DNA from: Thalassospira sp. HF15
GTDB lineage: Bacteria > Pseudomonadota > Alphaproteobacteria > Rhodospirillales > Thalassospiraceae
Assembly (NCBI RefSeq): GCF_011806525.1
Contig: NZ_JAAVKI010000002.1
Span: forward strand, 496,001-560,000
Reading direction: 5' to 3'
DNA: 64,000 bases
Each line of letters opens with the position of its first letter. The stretch's first letter is position 1. Both the position numbers and the translations under genes were made by a program. This document shows, in pieces, positions 26,994 to 34,827 of this stretch. The notes below the pieces were generated by a model. That model did no database searches and was not told the DNA's origin. It saw only the letters and a program-made list of their open reading frames with translations.

Positions 26994-28500
26994 GTCATTC
27001 TTTTTCAAGACGACGGGCAGGGCCATGTTTATCGCATTGGTCCTGTTTGTCGCGCTTTACGGCATTCTTTCCACGGCAATTGTCCGCCAGCTTGACGATG
27101 AGCGGTTCACCTATCGCGAAAATTTCGTCTGGGCGGTTTTTCAGGTTCAGCGCCAGTTTCTGGTGGTTCAGCGCGATATCGAGGCCGCGTTTGGCCGGGC
27201 TGGTCTGGATGACAATATCGTCGACGAGATTCTGCTGGAATATGAAATTCTGGTAAGCCGCGTCTTCCTGCTGCGCGATGGCGAAGGTTTCAAGGTGCTT
27301 TTCACAGTGCCGGAAGTTGCCGAAACGATCGAACAGCTTGAAGTCCAGATCGACAAGATCGACGCTACCCTCGCGACCATCGCCGATCCCGAAGAAAAGC
27401 TGAGCACGCTTTATCGCTTGTTGGAGCCGATGAACGAGGCGTTGCAGCAGGCGGTGGTGAGAACCACCAACTTTGTCTCGGTCTACAATGCCAACAATAT
27501 CTCGGTCGTGAAGACCGACATTCAGGTTCTGTCCTATCTGTTCTTTATTGGCGTAGTCGTCATGGCGGTTCTTTGCAGCTTTTTGATCCGCCAGCGCCAG
27601 AAGATTTTTGCTGCCGATATCGCTGCCCAAAAGGCACGTCAGGAACAGGAAGTGATCGAAGAAGCCGCCGATTACGCCAAAATGCACGCCCTTGGAACAC
27701 TGGCTGGCGGGGTTGCCCATGAAATCAACACGCCTGCACAATACATCCAGAACAATCTGGAATTCCTCTCGGACAGTTTTTCCGATCTGGTCGGTGCAAT
27801 AGAACGCAAGAATCCGAGCGAACCGGCACGGCTCAATCTTGAAAAAGACAAGATCGACTTCATTACCGAAGAAGTGCCGATGGCCATAGATGAAAGCATT
27901 CAGGGTCTGAACCGCATTGCTGAAATCGTGCGTGGCATTCGCAAGTTCGCCCATCCGACCACTGATGCAGTCGAACTGATTTCCATCACCGAGGAAATCG
28001 ATACTGCTGTGACGCTGACCCGTAACCAGGTCAAGCATATCGCTGATCTGGACGTTGTCATGCAATCGGATGTCACGGAGGTCAGCGGGCGCCGAAACCA
28101 TCTGTCGCAGGCGCTGATCAATTTGATTGTCAATGCATCCCAGGCCATTCGCGAAAGTGACCAGCGACGGGGCAATATCGACCTGCTGGTGACGTCTGAC
28201 GAGGACAACGTCTATATCCGTCTGCGCGATAATGGTGGTGGGGTGCCTGAAGAAATCCGTGAAAGGATTTTTGATTACTTCTTTACCACCAAGGAACGCG
28301 GGGTCGGGACGGGGCAGGGCTTGCCGATTTGTCGCAAGCTTATTCAGGATGATTTCAACGGCGATCTGACCTTGTCAGCGGATTATACTGACGGGGCCGA
28401 ATTCGTGATCCGGCTGCCAAAACCCGATCACGCCGCGATGGCCGACACCAGTTCCGACCTTCTTGAAGGGCCGAGTGACCTTAACAGTCTTCTGAGATAG
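26980..28500 (+). CDS. Membrane sensor histidine kinase
   Basis: This 506-residue protein has TM1 (about 15-35), a helical periplasmic domain of about 145 residues, TM2 (about 182-204), a short coiled coil and a kinase core. The phosphoacceptor is H247 in LAGGVAHEINTP, which matches the HisKA class. The N box is NLIVNASQAI, G1 DNGGGVP, F FDYFFTTK and G2 GTGQGLP; all ATP-binding motifs are present. It overlaps the secreted SUOX-fold protein gene by 14 bases, so the pair is co-translated. No receiver is fused. The cognate regulator may be any of the four receiver proteins around it. Confidence 0.9.
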   Translation: MQRIKSFFFKTTGRAMFIALVLFVALYGILSTAIVRQLDDERFTYRENFVWAVFQVQRQFLVVQRDIEAAFGRAGLDDNIVDEILLEYEILVSRVFLLRDGEGFKVLFTVPEVAETIEQLEVQIDKIDATLATIADPEEKLSTLYRLLEPMNEALQQAVVRTTNFVSVYNANNISVVKTDIQVLSYLFFIGVVVMAVLCSFLIRQRQKIFAADIAAQKARQEQEVIEEAADYAKMHALGTLAGGVAHEINTPAQYIQNNLEFLSDSFSDLVGAIERKNPSEPARLNLEKDKIDFITEEVPMAIDESIQGLNRIAEIVRGIRKFAHPTTDAVELISITEEIDTAVTLTRNQVKHIADLDVVMQSDVTEVSGRRNHLSQALINLIVNASQAIRESDQRRGNIDLLVTSDEDNVYIRLRDNGGGVPEEIRERIFDYFFTTKERGVGTGQGLPICRKLIQDDFNGDLTLSADYTDGAEFVIRLPKPDHAAMADTSSDLLEGPSDLNSLLR

Positions 28501-28565
28501 TCCGCTGAAATAAAACCAACCAGTCCGGCAGATGGAGTTCGATGTCCAATTTGGCATGAGAAATT

Positions 28566-29816
28566 TCAGATCGCGGTCTGCGTGATTGTTCCGTGCACGG
28601 CGCGTTCCAGCGGAACATGTTTTTCAAGGCAGGTCCGTTCCCAGACTGGCCAGTCGGCGGCCGCGCCGCATTTGGTGATATAGCCGCTGGCCAGATCGTA
28701 TTTCCGGGCGCGTTTGGCACCATCAACACCGGCCTTGCGGGCAAAATGCTGTGCGGCATAGACAATCAGCAGGCTTTCCGATTGGGCCGTTGGTGCGGAT
28801 TCCGGACGATGGTGAAACGCGATGTTTTCCGTGATTTGATGGGGAAAGCCCCAACAAGCGCTAATGCAGGCGGAAACAGCCGGATGGGCAAACCCCATCT
28901 CGCTGACTTCGGCCGATATGATATCGCAGTTATCGGCGTCTGCCCGCCGACGACTGGCGGCATGTTCGTCTGGCAGAACATTGGCGGTAATGACTTCGCC
29001 GATGTGACACAGAAGCGCTGCTGCACGGATCTGATCGACGGCTTCAGGAGCCAGATTTCGAAGGCGCGCGATATTGGCGGCCATCTGACCGAGGACAATT
29101 GGACGGTGAAGGGCGATATCGATCTGGTCGCTGTCAAAATTGCTTGGCTGACCCAATTCGCACCAAAGGGCACACAATGCCTTGATCGTCTCGATGCCAA
29201 GAATATCCAAAAGCGTGATGAAATCGGGATGTGCCTCTTTCGGAACAAGGTCTTCACGCCGGGCAAGCACGCCCGCGAGTGCGGTCAGTGCCGGGCAATC
29301 GTGGGCGAATTCATTAAGCTCCGTATGGCTGCTTGGGCCGCTGAATTGCAAAATGGTGTGCAAGCGCCGGAAGGTCGATGGCCACATCAGATCAGCTGGC
29401 ACACGAGACAGCAGATCAACCAGCAAGGGATCGCGCAAATACCCGTTAAGGATCAAACCACGTTCGGCAGCATGAATGATGTCATTGTCGCTGCACGGCT
29501 TGGTCAGGAAGTGATGCGTGGCGGCCGCACCATTCTGAATGGCGATTTCGTCGGCATAGCCCGACAGCAAAATGCGCGATGTCTGCGGGGATCGTTTTGC
29601 GACAATGCGCAGGAACTCTGCCCCGTCCATTGATGGCATGCGCATGTCGGAAATGACCACATCTGCAGGCTGTTCTTCCAACCCGATAAGGGCCTGTTCT
29701 GCGCTTTCGTAGAATCGCACATGCCAGCTTGGCCGCTTTGAAAACATGCGCCGACGCAAACCCCGCAAGACATTGGGGTCATCGTCGACGAATATGATCG
29801 AAGCATTTTGGGTCAT
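28566..29816 (-). CDS. Response regulator with HDOD-type output
   Basis: This 416-residue protein has a receiver domain (about 5-125, D57 in VVISDMRMPSMDG, Lys in FLTKPC) and a C-terminal HDOD domain (about 135-400). The latter is recognised by the helical pattern starting LLSRVPADLMWPSTFRRLHTIL and by AALLCHIGEV. HDOD domains are HD-like folds that usually lack full phosphodiesterase metal ligands and serve signalling. It ends convergently with the histidine kinase gene, with a 65-base spacer and no clear terminator. The single-domain receiver gene lies just upstream on the same strand, 14 bases away. Confidence 0.85.
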   Translation of the reverse strand: MTQNASIIFVDDDPNVLRGLRRRMFSKRPSWHVRFYESAEQALIGLEEQPADVVISDMRMPSMDGAEFLRIVAKRSPQTSRILLSGYADEIAIQNGAAATHHFLTKPCSDNDIIHAAERGLILNGYLRDPLLVDLLSRVPADLMWPSTFRRLHTILQFSGPSSHTELNEFAHDCPALTALAGVLARREDLVPKEAHPDFITLLDILGIETIKALCALWCELGQPSNFDSDQIDIALHRPIVLGQMAANIARLRNLAPEAVDQIRAAALLCHIGEVITANVLPDEHAASRRRADADNCDIISAEVSEMGFAHPAVSACISACWGFPHQITENIAFHHRPESAPTAQSESLLIVYAAQHFARKAGVDGAKRARKYDLASGYITKCGAAADWPVWERTCLEKHVPLERAVHGTITQTAI

Positions 29817-29830
29817 TTCTTTGGGCGTAT

Positions 29831-30304
29831 CTAGGAAATCGCCGCCGACAGGCTGGCGGCGTCACAGGGTTTGCTCAGCACAATGCTGGCCCCGACGGAT
29901 TTGGCTTCCTCGTTAACCTTGGTATCGTAAAACCCGGTCAGCATGATTTTGCGGGTTCCTTCCGCATTCTTGATTTCGCGGCGCTTGATTTCATAGAGCA
30001 ACTCGATGCCTGACATGCCCGGCATCATGTAATCAAGGATTACCACGTCATAAGGCGTCTGTTTTCGGCCAGCTTGGGCAATCATTTGAAGGGCGTTTTC
30101 GCCATTCTCGGCGACATCAATTTGCGTCACTCCAGCACTGCGCAAGACGCGCCGCACCGAAAAGCGGACTTCAATACTGTCATCAACCAGCAGAAAACGT
30201 TTTTCTGCATTGGCTTTGCCGTAGGCATTGTCGCCCTTGCATCGGCGCAGGCCCTCGGCGATTTCAATATCATTCTGACTGTTGCTTGGTGAGGCGATGT
30301 TCAT
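29831..30304 (-). CDS. Single-domain response regulator (CheY-like)
   Basis: This 157-residue protein has an N-terminal extension of about 35 polar residues and then one receiver domain with FLLVDDSIEVRFSVRRVLR (D41-D42) and phosphoacceptor D91 in VILDYMMPGMSG. The switch Thr lies in KIMLTGF and the Lys in VLSKPCD. There is no output domain. The start at 30304 (MNIASPSNSQ) is preferred over a longer frame to 30355. It is 14 bases ahead of the REC-HDOD gene, so a phosphorelay intermediate or shared phosphate sink is plausible. Confidence 0.85.
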   Translation of the reverse strand: MNIASPSNSQNDIEIAEGLRRCKGDNAYGKANAEKRFLLVDDSIEVRFSVRRVLRSAGVTQIDVAENGENALQMIAQAGRKQTPYDVVILDYMMPGMSGIELLYEIKRREIKNAEGTRKIMLTGFYDTKVNEEAKSVGASIVLSKPCDAASLSAAIS

Positions 30305-30400
30305 GGCGTGCCACCGAATGGATTGTACAAGATATATGTAGTGTTCAGGTGACATTTTCCACGGTTTGAGCCGTTTTCAATATCCCCATATGAGGACAGC

Positions 30401-30436
30401 AAAAAAACGCGGCCTGCCTGGATGGCAGGCCGCGTT
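30401..30436 (-). terminator. Rho-independent terminator of the pirin gene
   Basis: A perfect 13-bp GC-rich stem (30406-30418 with 30424-30436) and 5-base loop, followed on the minus strand by seven T. It lies 29 bases past the pirin stop. Confidence 0.9.
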
Positions 30437-30464
30437 GCGGATAGCGGATGTTTTCTGTTTTCGA

Positions 30465-31166
30465 TCAGGCGGCCATGTCAAATACAAGGGCCTCTGCATC
30501 ACTGGCATCATCAAAGACCAGAACGTCTTCATCCTTGATTGCTGCGCCATCACCGGCACGCAGGGTTTCACCATTCACGCTCAGGCTGCCACGTGCGACC
30601 TGTACCCAGGCGATACGGCCTTTTCCGATCTTGTGCTGCGCACTTTCACCATCATTGAGATGGGCGACATAGAGATCGGCATTCTGATGAATGGTGATCG
30701 AGTCTTCCCGTCCATCGCGGCTGCCAATCAGGGTCAGGCCGGAACCGGTATCACGCCGTGCGATTTCCTTTTCCTCATAGCCCGGCTCAAGACCGGCGGC
30801 CTCGGGAATGATCCAGATTTGCAGGAAATGCACCGGATTGGTTTTCGAATGGTTGTATTCGGAATGGCGGATACCGGTCCCCGCCGTCATGCGTTGCAGG
30901 CGGCCCGGACGGATGACCGACCCGTTGCCGATGCTGTCCTTATGTTCAAGCGCACCGTCCAGAACATAGGAAATGATTTCCATATCCTTGTGACCGTGGG
31001 TGTCAAAACCGGCACCGGGAATGACCCGGTCTTCGTTGATCACGCGAAGTGGACCCCAACCCATGCGATTGGGGTCGTAATAGTGCCCGAACGAGAAGGT
31101 ATGATTGGAATCAAGCCAGCCAAACTGGGCGCGGCCACGGGTATCTGCATCAACTTTGATAAGCAT
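30465..31166 (-). CDS. Pirin family protein (YhaK/YhhW-like bicupin)
   Basis: This 233-residue protein is a two-cupin pirin. The metal site is intact: H57 and H59 in GFDTHGHKDMEI, H101 and E103 in GIRHSEYNH. Family openers NHTFSFGHYYDPNRMGWGPLRVINEDRV are present. Members include quercetin 2,3-dioxygenases and stress-related proteins, so the reaction is not fixed by sequence. It is a single gene with its own terminator. Upstream, a hexanucleotide repeat lies 114 bases before the start. Confidence 0.92.
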   Translation of the reverse strand: MLIKVDADTRGRAQFGWLDSNHTFSFGHYYDPNRMGWGPLRVINEDRVIPGAGFDTHGHKDMEIISYVLDGALEHKDSIGNGSVIRPGRLQRMTAGTGIRHSEYNHSKTNPVHFLQIWIIPEAAGLEPGYEEKEIARRDTGSGLTLIGSRDGREDSITIHQNADLYVAHLNDGESAQHKIGKGRIAWVQVARGSLSVNGETLRAGDGAAIKDEDVLVFDDASDAEALVFDMAA

Positions 31167-31279
31167 TGTCTACCTCCATGAGGTTGTCTGTACTGTTGTT
31201 GAGAACAGAATACCTTTTTCCAATAAGGAGACAATTCACGTAATTATCGCCAATGTGTTGCGAATTGCGCAACAATCGA

Positions 31280-31309
31280 CCCAGACCCAGACCCAGACCC
31301 AGACCCAGA
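31280..31309. repeat. Five tandem copies of CCCAGA
   Basis: Five perfect 6-base units fill 31280-31309 in the non-coding spacer between the divergent pirin and CbiX-like genes. Because the unit is a hexamer and the tract is not in a gene, copy-number change would alter promoter spacing rather than a reading frame. Confidence 0.9.
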
Positions 31310-31401
31310 AGGTCCCCGCCCTATTTGAGTTTTCATGTCAAACCAGCGATCCAGATGGTTGCACGACGCGTATTACAAACTAAGCTCTAGAGTTAGCAAT
31401 A

Positions 31402-32214
31402 ATGGTGAAGGGCATGACAGATCTTGAAATGCCGACACTGATGATGGTGTCCCATGGCAACAGTGGTAAAGGTGGCGACCCGGCTGGTGATCTTGCCCGG
31501 ACCATTGCGCCTGACTGGAATGGTCCGGTCAGCTTTGGCTATATGCGAAGCACGCCAGCGGTCAGTGACCAGTTTGAAATGCTTAAGGCATCTGGTGCTG
31601 CCGATCGCCTGATTGTATTTCCGCTGTTCTTTAGCGAGGGCTATCTGGTTTTCGAAGAACTGCCCGCCAAGCTGCATCAGGCGGGGTTAAGTGACACTGT
31701 TATCCTGCCGCCTGCAATCAATCTGCCCGGTTTTGCTGAAATGATTGCCGCGCGCGTCCATGCATCTGCACGCAAGCGCGATTGGGATTTGTCGCAGACC
31801 TCTGTTTTCCTTGTTCCGCACGGCTTGAAGACATTGACGCAATCGCTGCCGGAAACCGCGCGACTGGCTGATCGGCTGAGCCGGATTTGCGTCGGGGCGG
31901 AAATCTGCATTGGCAATATCGAAGGATCTCCGTCGCTTGCCGATTGGCGCGATATCGGATCGCACCGCCAGGTCATCGTGGTTCCGATGCTGGCAGGTGG
32001 CGGTACCCATGCACGGGAAGATTTACCCGAACTGATTGATGCAAAATCCGGTGAAATGATCGACGTCTTGCCACCCATTGGGCAGTGGTCGGAATTGCCC
32101 GGACTGGTGTTGGACGAAGCTGAACGACATGTTGCGCGCTTTGGCGGCATGGCGGTTCCGCTTGGCCCGACCGGTCAGGATCTGTGGGGCGAACGGGTTC
32201 AACGATCCGCCTGA
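31402..32214 (+). CDS. Tandem CbiX-domain protein (sirohydrochlorin chelatase-like)
   Basis: This 270-residue protein consists of two CbiX/CbiK-like halves. The first begins TLMMVSHGNSGKGG and the second, near residue 138, VFLVPHGLKTLT. Each carries the metal- and tetrapyrrole-binding His of the chelatase fold. Other pieces are FPLFFSEGYL and VIVVPMLAGGGTHAREDLPEL; the second is like the FxxxGxHxxxDIP motif of cobalt and ferrochelatases. It probably inserts Co or Fe into a precorrin/sirohydrochlorin, or transfers metal. No cobalamin or siroheme genes are adjacent. The start may be 31402 or the ATG at 31414. Confidence 0.8.
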   Translation: MVKGMTDLEMPTLMMVSHGNSGKGGDPAGDLARTIAPDWNGPVSFGYMRSTPAVSDQFEMLKASGAADRLIVFPLFFSEGYLVFEELPAKLHQAGLSDTVILPPAINLPGFAEMIAARVHASARKRDWDLSQTSVFLVPHGLKTLTQSLPETARLADRLSRICVGAEICIGNIEGSPSLADWRDIGSHRQVIVVPMLAGGGTHAREDLPELIDAKSGEMIDVLPPIGQWSELPGLVLDEAERHVARFGGMAVPLGPTGQDLWGERVQRSA

Positions 32215-32224
32215 GGATCGCGGT

Positions 32225-33157
32225 TCAGCCCAAGACCGGCTTGAACCGGGTTTCAGCCGATTTCCGTAACAGATAATCGCGGAACAAACGCGCAGCACTG
32301 GTCAGGTTTGAGTCACCCTCGTGGGCAATCAGCAGCTGGCGCTTTGCCCAGTCATCGGCAATTGGCGCGCCGGCGATATTCATATGCCCCAGATATCCCG
32401 CGACCGAGCTTTTGCGCAAAAAGCCGATACCAAGACCGGCTGCAATCATCTGCCGCAAGGAGCCAAAACGCACCACGCGGATATGTGGATGCATGTCGAG
32501 TTTCATTTTGGCGGCGGCTTCTGAAATCAGATCATCGATTACCCCGCCTTCAAACAGCGAGATGATGTCGTATTTCGCAGCCTCGGAAAATTTAACCGGT
32601 TTGGGATTGTCTGCATTGGGAATCAGCGGGTGGCCCTTTGGTGTCACAACCCAGATCGGATCATCACAAAACACATCATGGGCCAGACTGCCAAGCGGAC
32701 TGTTATCGGCCAGAATGGCAAGATCAGCCCGACCTTCGCGGACGGCCTCGGCACTTTCGCGCGATGTCAGTTCGCGGACATCGACCGATATATGGGGAAA
32801 ATCGCGTTCAAAATCGGCCAGAAAACCCGGCAGGCCCGTCAGGATCGCCGAGGTCACGGCGGCAAGATAGATCTTGCCCTTTTCGCCTGCGTTGAAATCA
32901 CGCAATTCGTTGGAAAGGTGGTTCAGATCGCCCAAAAGCTTTTCGCCGTAACGGGCAAAGATCGTGCCTTCTTCGGTCGGTTCGACCCCGCGTGGCAGGC
33001 GGCGTAGAAGTTTGACACCCAGCATGGCTTCAAGTTCGCCAATGCGGCGCGAAACAGCCGATGTCGCGATATGTTCGCGCCGGGCGGCTTCATTGATGCT
33101 TCCGGCGCGCACGATGGCGACAAACAGCCGAATGGTAACGATGTCAAACTTTTGCAT
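32225..33157 (-). CDS. LysR-family transcriptional regulator
   Basis: This 310-residue protein has the N-terminal winged helix (about 1-65) with FVAIVRAGSINEAARREHIATSAVSRRIGELEAMLGVKLLRR, and a C-terminal LysR substrate-binding domain (about 90-300). It ends facing the CbiX-like gene with about 10 bases between stops. The target is not evident: the divergent-neighbour logic usual for LysR points to the small gene or thioesterase to its right, but neither is clearly linked. Confidence 0.92.
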   Translation of the reverse strand: MQKFDIVTIRLFVAIVRAGSINEAARREHIATSAVSRRIGELEAMLGVKLLRRLPRGVEPTEEGTIFARYGEKLLGDLNHLSNELRDFNAGEKGKIYLAAVTSAILTGLPGFLADFERDFPHISVDVRELTSRESAEAVREGRADLAILADNSPLGSLAHDVFCDDPIWVVTPKGHPLIPNADNPKPVKFSEAAKYDIISLFEGGVIDDLISEAAAKMKLDMHPHIRVVRFGSLRQMIAAGLGIGFLRKSSVAGYLGHMNIAGAPIADDWAKRQLLIAHEGDSNLTSAARLFRDYLLRKSAETRFKPVLG

Positions 33158-33247
33158 GGAACCGTTGTCGGTGGTTCACCCCGCAGCGTCAAGGGCTTTG
33201 CAATGCGATGACACAAAGATCTTCACAAACCGCAAGGTTTTGGGAAA

Positions 33248-33424
33248 TTAACCCTGAACCTGACGCATTGCCTTGTTCCAGTCTGCAGTCAGATCTGCGT
33301 GGTTTTTCGCCTGGGAGGCCTTCATGATGATTGCCACCTGAAAGGCCTGCACAAGGGCCTTGAACCAGCCGGTACGGACTTCACGTTCAATGCTGGTGGC
33401 GTCATTATAAGCAATCGTGGTCAT
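33248..33424 (-). CDS. Small 58-residue hypothetical protein
   Basis: This is a short reading frame in what would otherwise be a 567-base gap. It starts MTTIAYNDATSIEREVRTG and ends NKAMRQVQG before TAA. An AAGGATC ribosome site sits 5 bases before the ATG. It looks helical (about 10-50), with a hydrophobic patch FKALVQAFQVAIIM and polar ends, like an amphipathic small membrane-associated or regulatory peptide. It resembles in style the small proteins with short Ile/Arg helices common in alphaproteobacteria. No family is assigned; the position codon pattern (third positions mainly G/C) supports it being real. Confidence 0.55.
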   Translation of the reverse strand: MTTIAYNDATSIEREVRTGWFKALVQAFQVAIIMKASQAKNHADLTADWNKAMRQVQG

Positions 33425-33724
33425 GGCTTTGATCCTTGTAGATCGTGTGTATCTGGGGTGACTTCAGGTATATCGGCAGCCGGTTTTGATGACTATTCTC
33501 CTTTCACCGCTATCCCGTTCTTGTTTGGAGAACGGTATAATCAAGATATTGAAATAAAGTCGTTATTTCATGTTGCGCTGCGCAACAAGCAGGCAGGTTT
33601 GAGAATGATGAACCGGGTTTGACCGATTTGGGTGCCATCTGTTGCAGGCGACTCAACGCGGTTTTCCGGTCTGGACAATTTCTGCTATAGCTTGGGAATT
33701 CTTGATCACAGGGGTGGCCCGAAA

Positions 33725-34174
33725 ATGACCGGTTCAAACGATAATCTTGCCTATGAACAGGCCCACGGCAGTGGCCTCCAGGATCATCTGGGCTATCGAT
33801 TGGTGGAATGGGCCGAAGACCATGCGGTGGTCGAACTTGATGTGCAAAACCATCACTGCAACCGGGCCGGAATTCTGCATGGCGGGGTTCTGACAACCCT
33901 GATGGATACGGCGTCGGGCTATGCGGTGTGTTTTTGTCCGGTGCCGGGCAATGTGCGCAGATCCCTGACACTGTCGCTGACCACCAATTTTCTGGGCATG
34001 GCAAAACAGGGAATTGTGCGTGTGGTTGCGCGCAAGCAAGGGGGCGGTCGCAAGGTGGTCTTTACCGAGGCAACGGCTTATGACGCAGCAGGCAATGTGA
34101 TTGGCACATCAACAGGCACGTTCAAATATCATCGTGGCAGTGACGATCCGAACGGTGTGCCACGCGACGCCTGA
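33725..34174 (+). CDS. PaaI-family hotdog thioesterase
   Basis: This 149-residue acyl-CoA thioesterase has the hotdog catalytic pattern NHHCNRAGILHGGVLTTLMDTASG, with the HGG motif and a following Asp. Later SLTTNFLG and EATAYDAAGNVIGTSTGTFKY complete the fold. Enzymes of this class hydrolyse phenylacetyl- or hydroxybenzoyl-CoA types and fatty acyl-CoAs. A GGGGTGG site is near the ATG at 33725; a longer frame from 33632 lacks a good start. It is a single gene. Confidence 0.88.
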   Translation: MTGSNDNLAYEQAHGSGLQDHLGYRLVEWAEDHAVVELDVQNHHCNRAGILHGGVLTTLMDTASGYAVCFCPVPGNVRRSLTLSLTTNFLGMAKQGIVRVVARKQGGGRKVVFTEATAYDAAGNVIGTSTGTFKYHRGSDDPNGVPRDA

Positions 34175-34224
34175 TGTGTGCTTTCGGTTTCGTGCTGAGG
34201 AGGGTTTGAGGCGACGGCCTCAGT

Positions 34225-34650
34225 TCAGTCTTCCGGTTTCCAATCTGGCTGTGTCGGAAATGAAATGACGTGCTCGTCGAGTTGGTCCCAATGGGGTTTG
34301 TCACACGCAAAGATGACAACCTCGATACCCAAGTCGGAAGCATCATCCATTGTCCCGAGTGACAGGGTCATATGGTCAGGTGTGCGCGTATTCGTTCCAT
34401 GGATGGGACTGCCGCAAGTGGCGCAAAACGATTTGGTAACTTCTGACCCTTCGCCGGACATGTATTTGAACTGGGACAGTTTTCCCGTTACCGAAACAGA
34501 TTTCGATGGGAACATGGCACCCACTGTATGACCCGTCCCGCTCAGGCGACGGCATTCTTCACAATGGCATTGTGCGACAACTTTCGGCTGTCCGTGGGCA
34601 ACATAGCGGACGTCACCGCAAGCGCATTTTCCGGTGTAGTTTTTACTCAT
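34225..34650 (-). CDS. GFA-family (CENP-V/GFA domain) zinc protein
   Basis: This 141-residue single-domain protein has the full set of zinc cysteines: C9, C11 (CACG), C28, C30, C33 (CHCEEC), C76 and C79 (CATCGSP). The GFA fold was named for glutathione-dependent formaldehyde activation, but most members have unproven functions. It converges with the thioesterase gene to the left. Confidence 0.9.
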   Translation of the reverse strand: MSKNYTGKCACGDVRYVAHGQPKVVAQCHCEECRRLSGTGHTVGAMFPSKSVSVTGKLSQFKYMSGEGSEVTKSFCATCGSPIHGTNTRTPDHMTLSLGTMDDASDLGIEVVIFACDKPHWDQLDEHVISFPTQPDWKPED

Positions 34651-34772
34651 GGGCCAGGCTCGCTCTGCGGTTTTGGTGGGTTATCGTTGTGGTTCAGAAT
34701 ACTGAGTGTAGCGGCGGAAATACCGTACCTGACACACAAAGAATCGTGATGATCCCTGAAGATGAAAAAACG

Positions 34773-34806
34773 AAAAGGGGCGCGATAACCAAACCGCGCC
34801 CCTTTT
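34773..34806 (-). terminator. Rho-independent terminator of the aldehyde dehydrogenase gene
   Basis: A perfect 12-bp stem (AAAAGGGGCGCG at 34773-34784 with its complement at 34795-34806) and 10-base loop, with T tracts on the minus strand, 22 bases past the stop. It can also stop plus-strand transcripts. Confidence 0.88.
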
Positions 34807-34827
34807 GTTCGTCTCATATGTAACGGA

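Noticed and set aside
26995-28101. A 368-residue antisense frame in the histidine kinase gene
   Set aside because: The sense strand carries all kinase motifs. The opposite frame is rich in His and Asp without domain pattern.
28501-28565. Terminator between the kinase and HDOD genes
   Set aside because: No inverted repeat with a T run was found in the 65-base spacer.
31280-31309. Possible short CRISPR-like array
   Set aside because: The units are contiguous hexamers with no spacers, so it is a simple tandem repeat.
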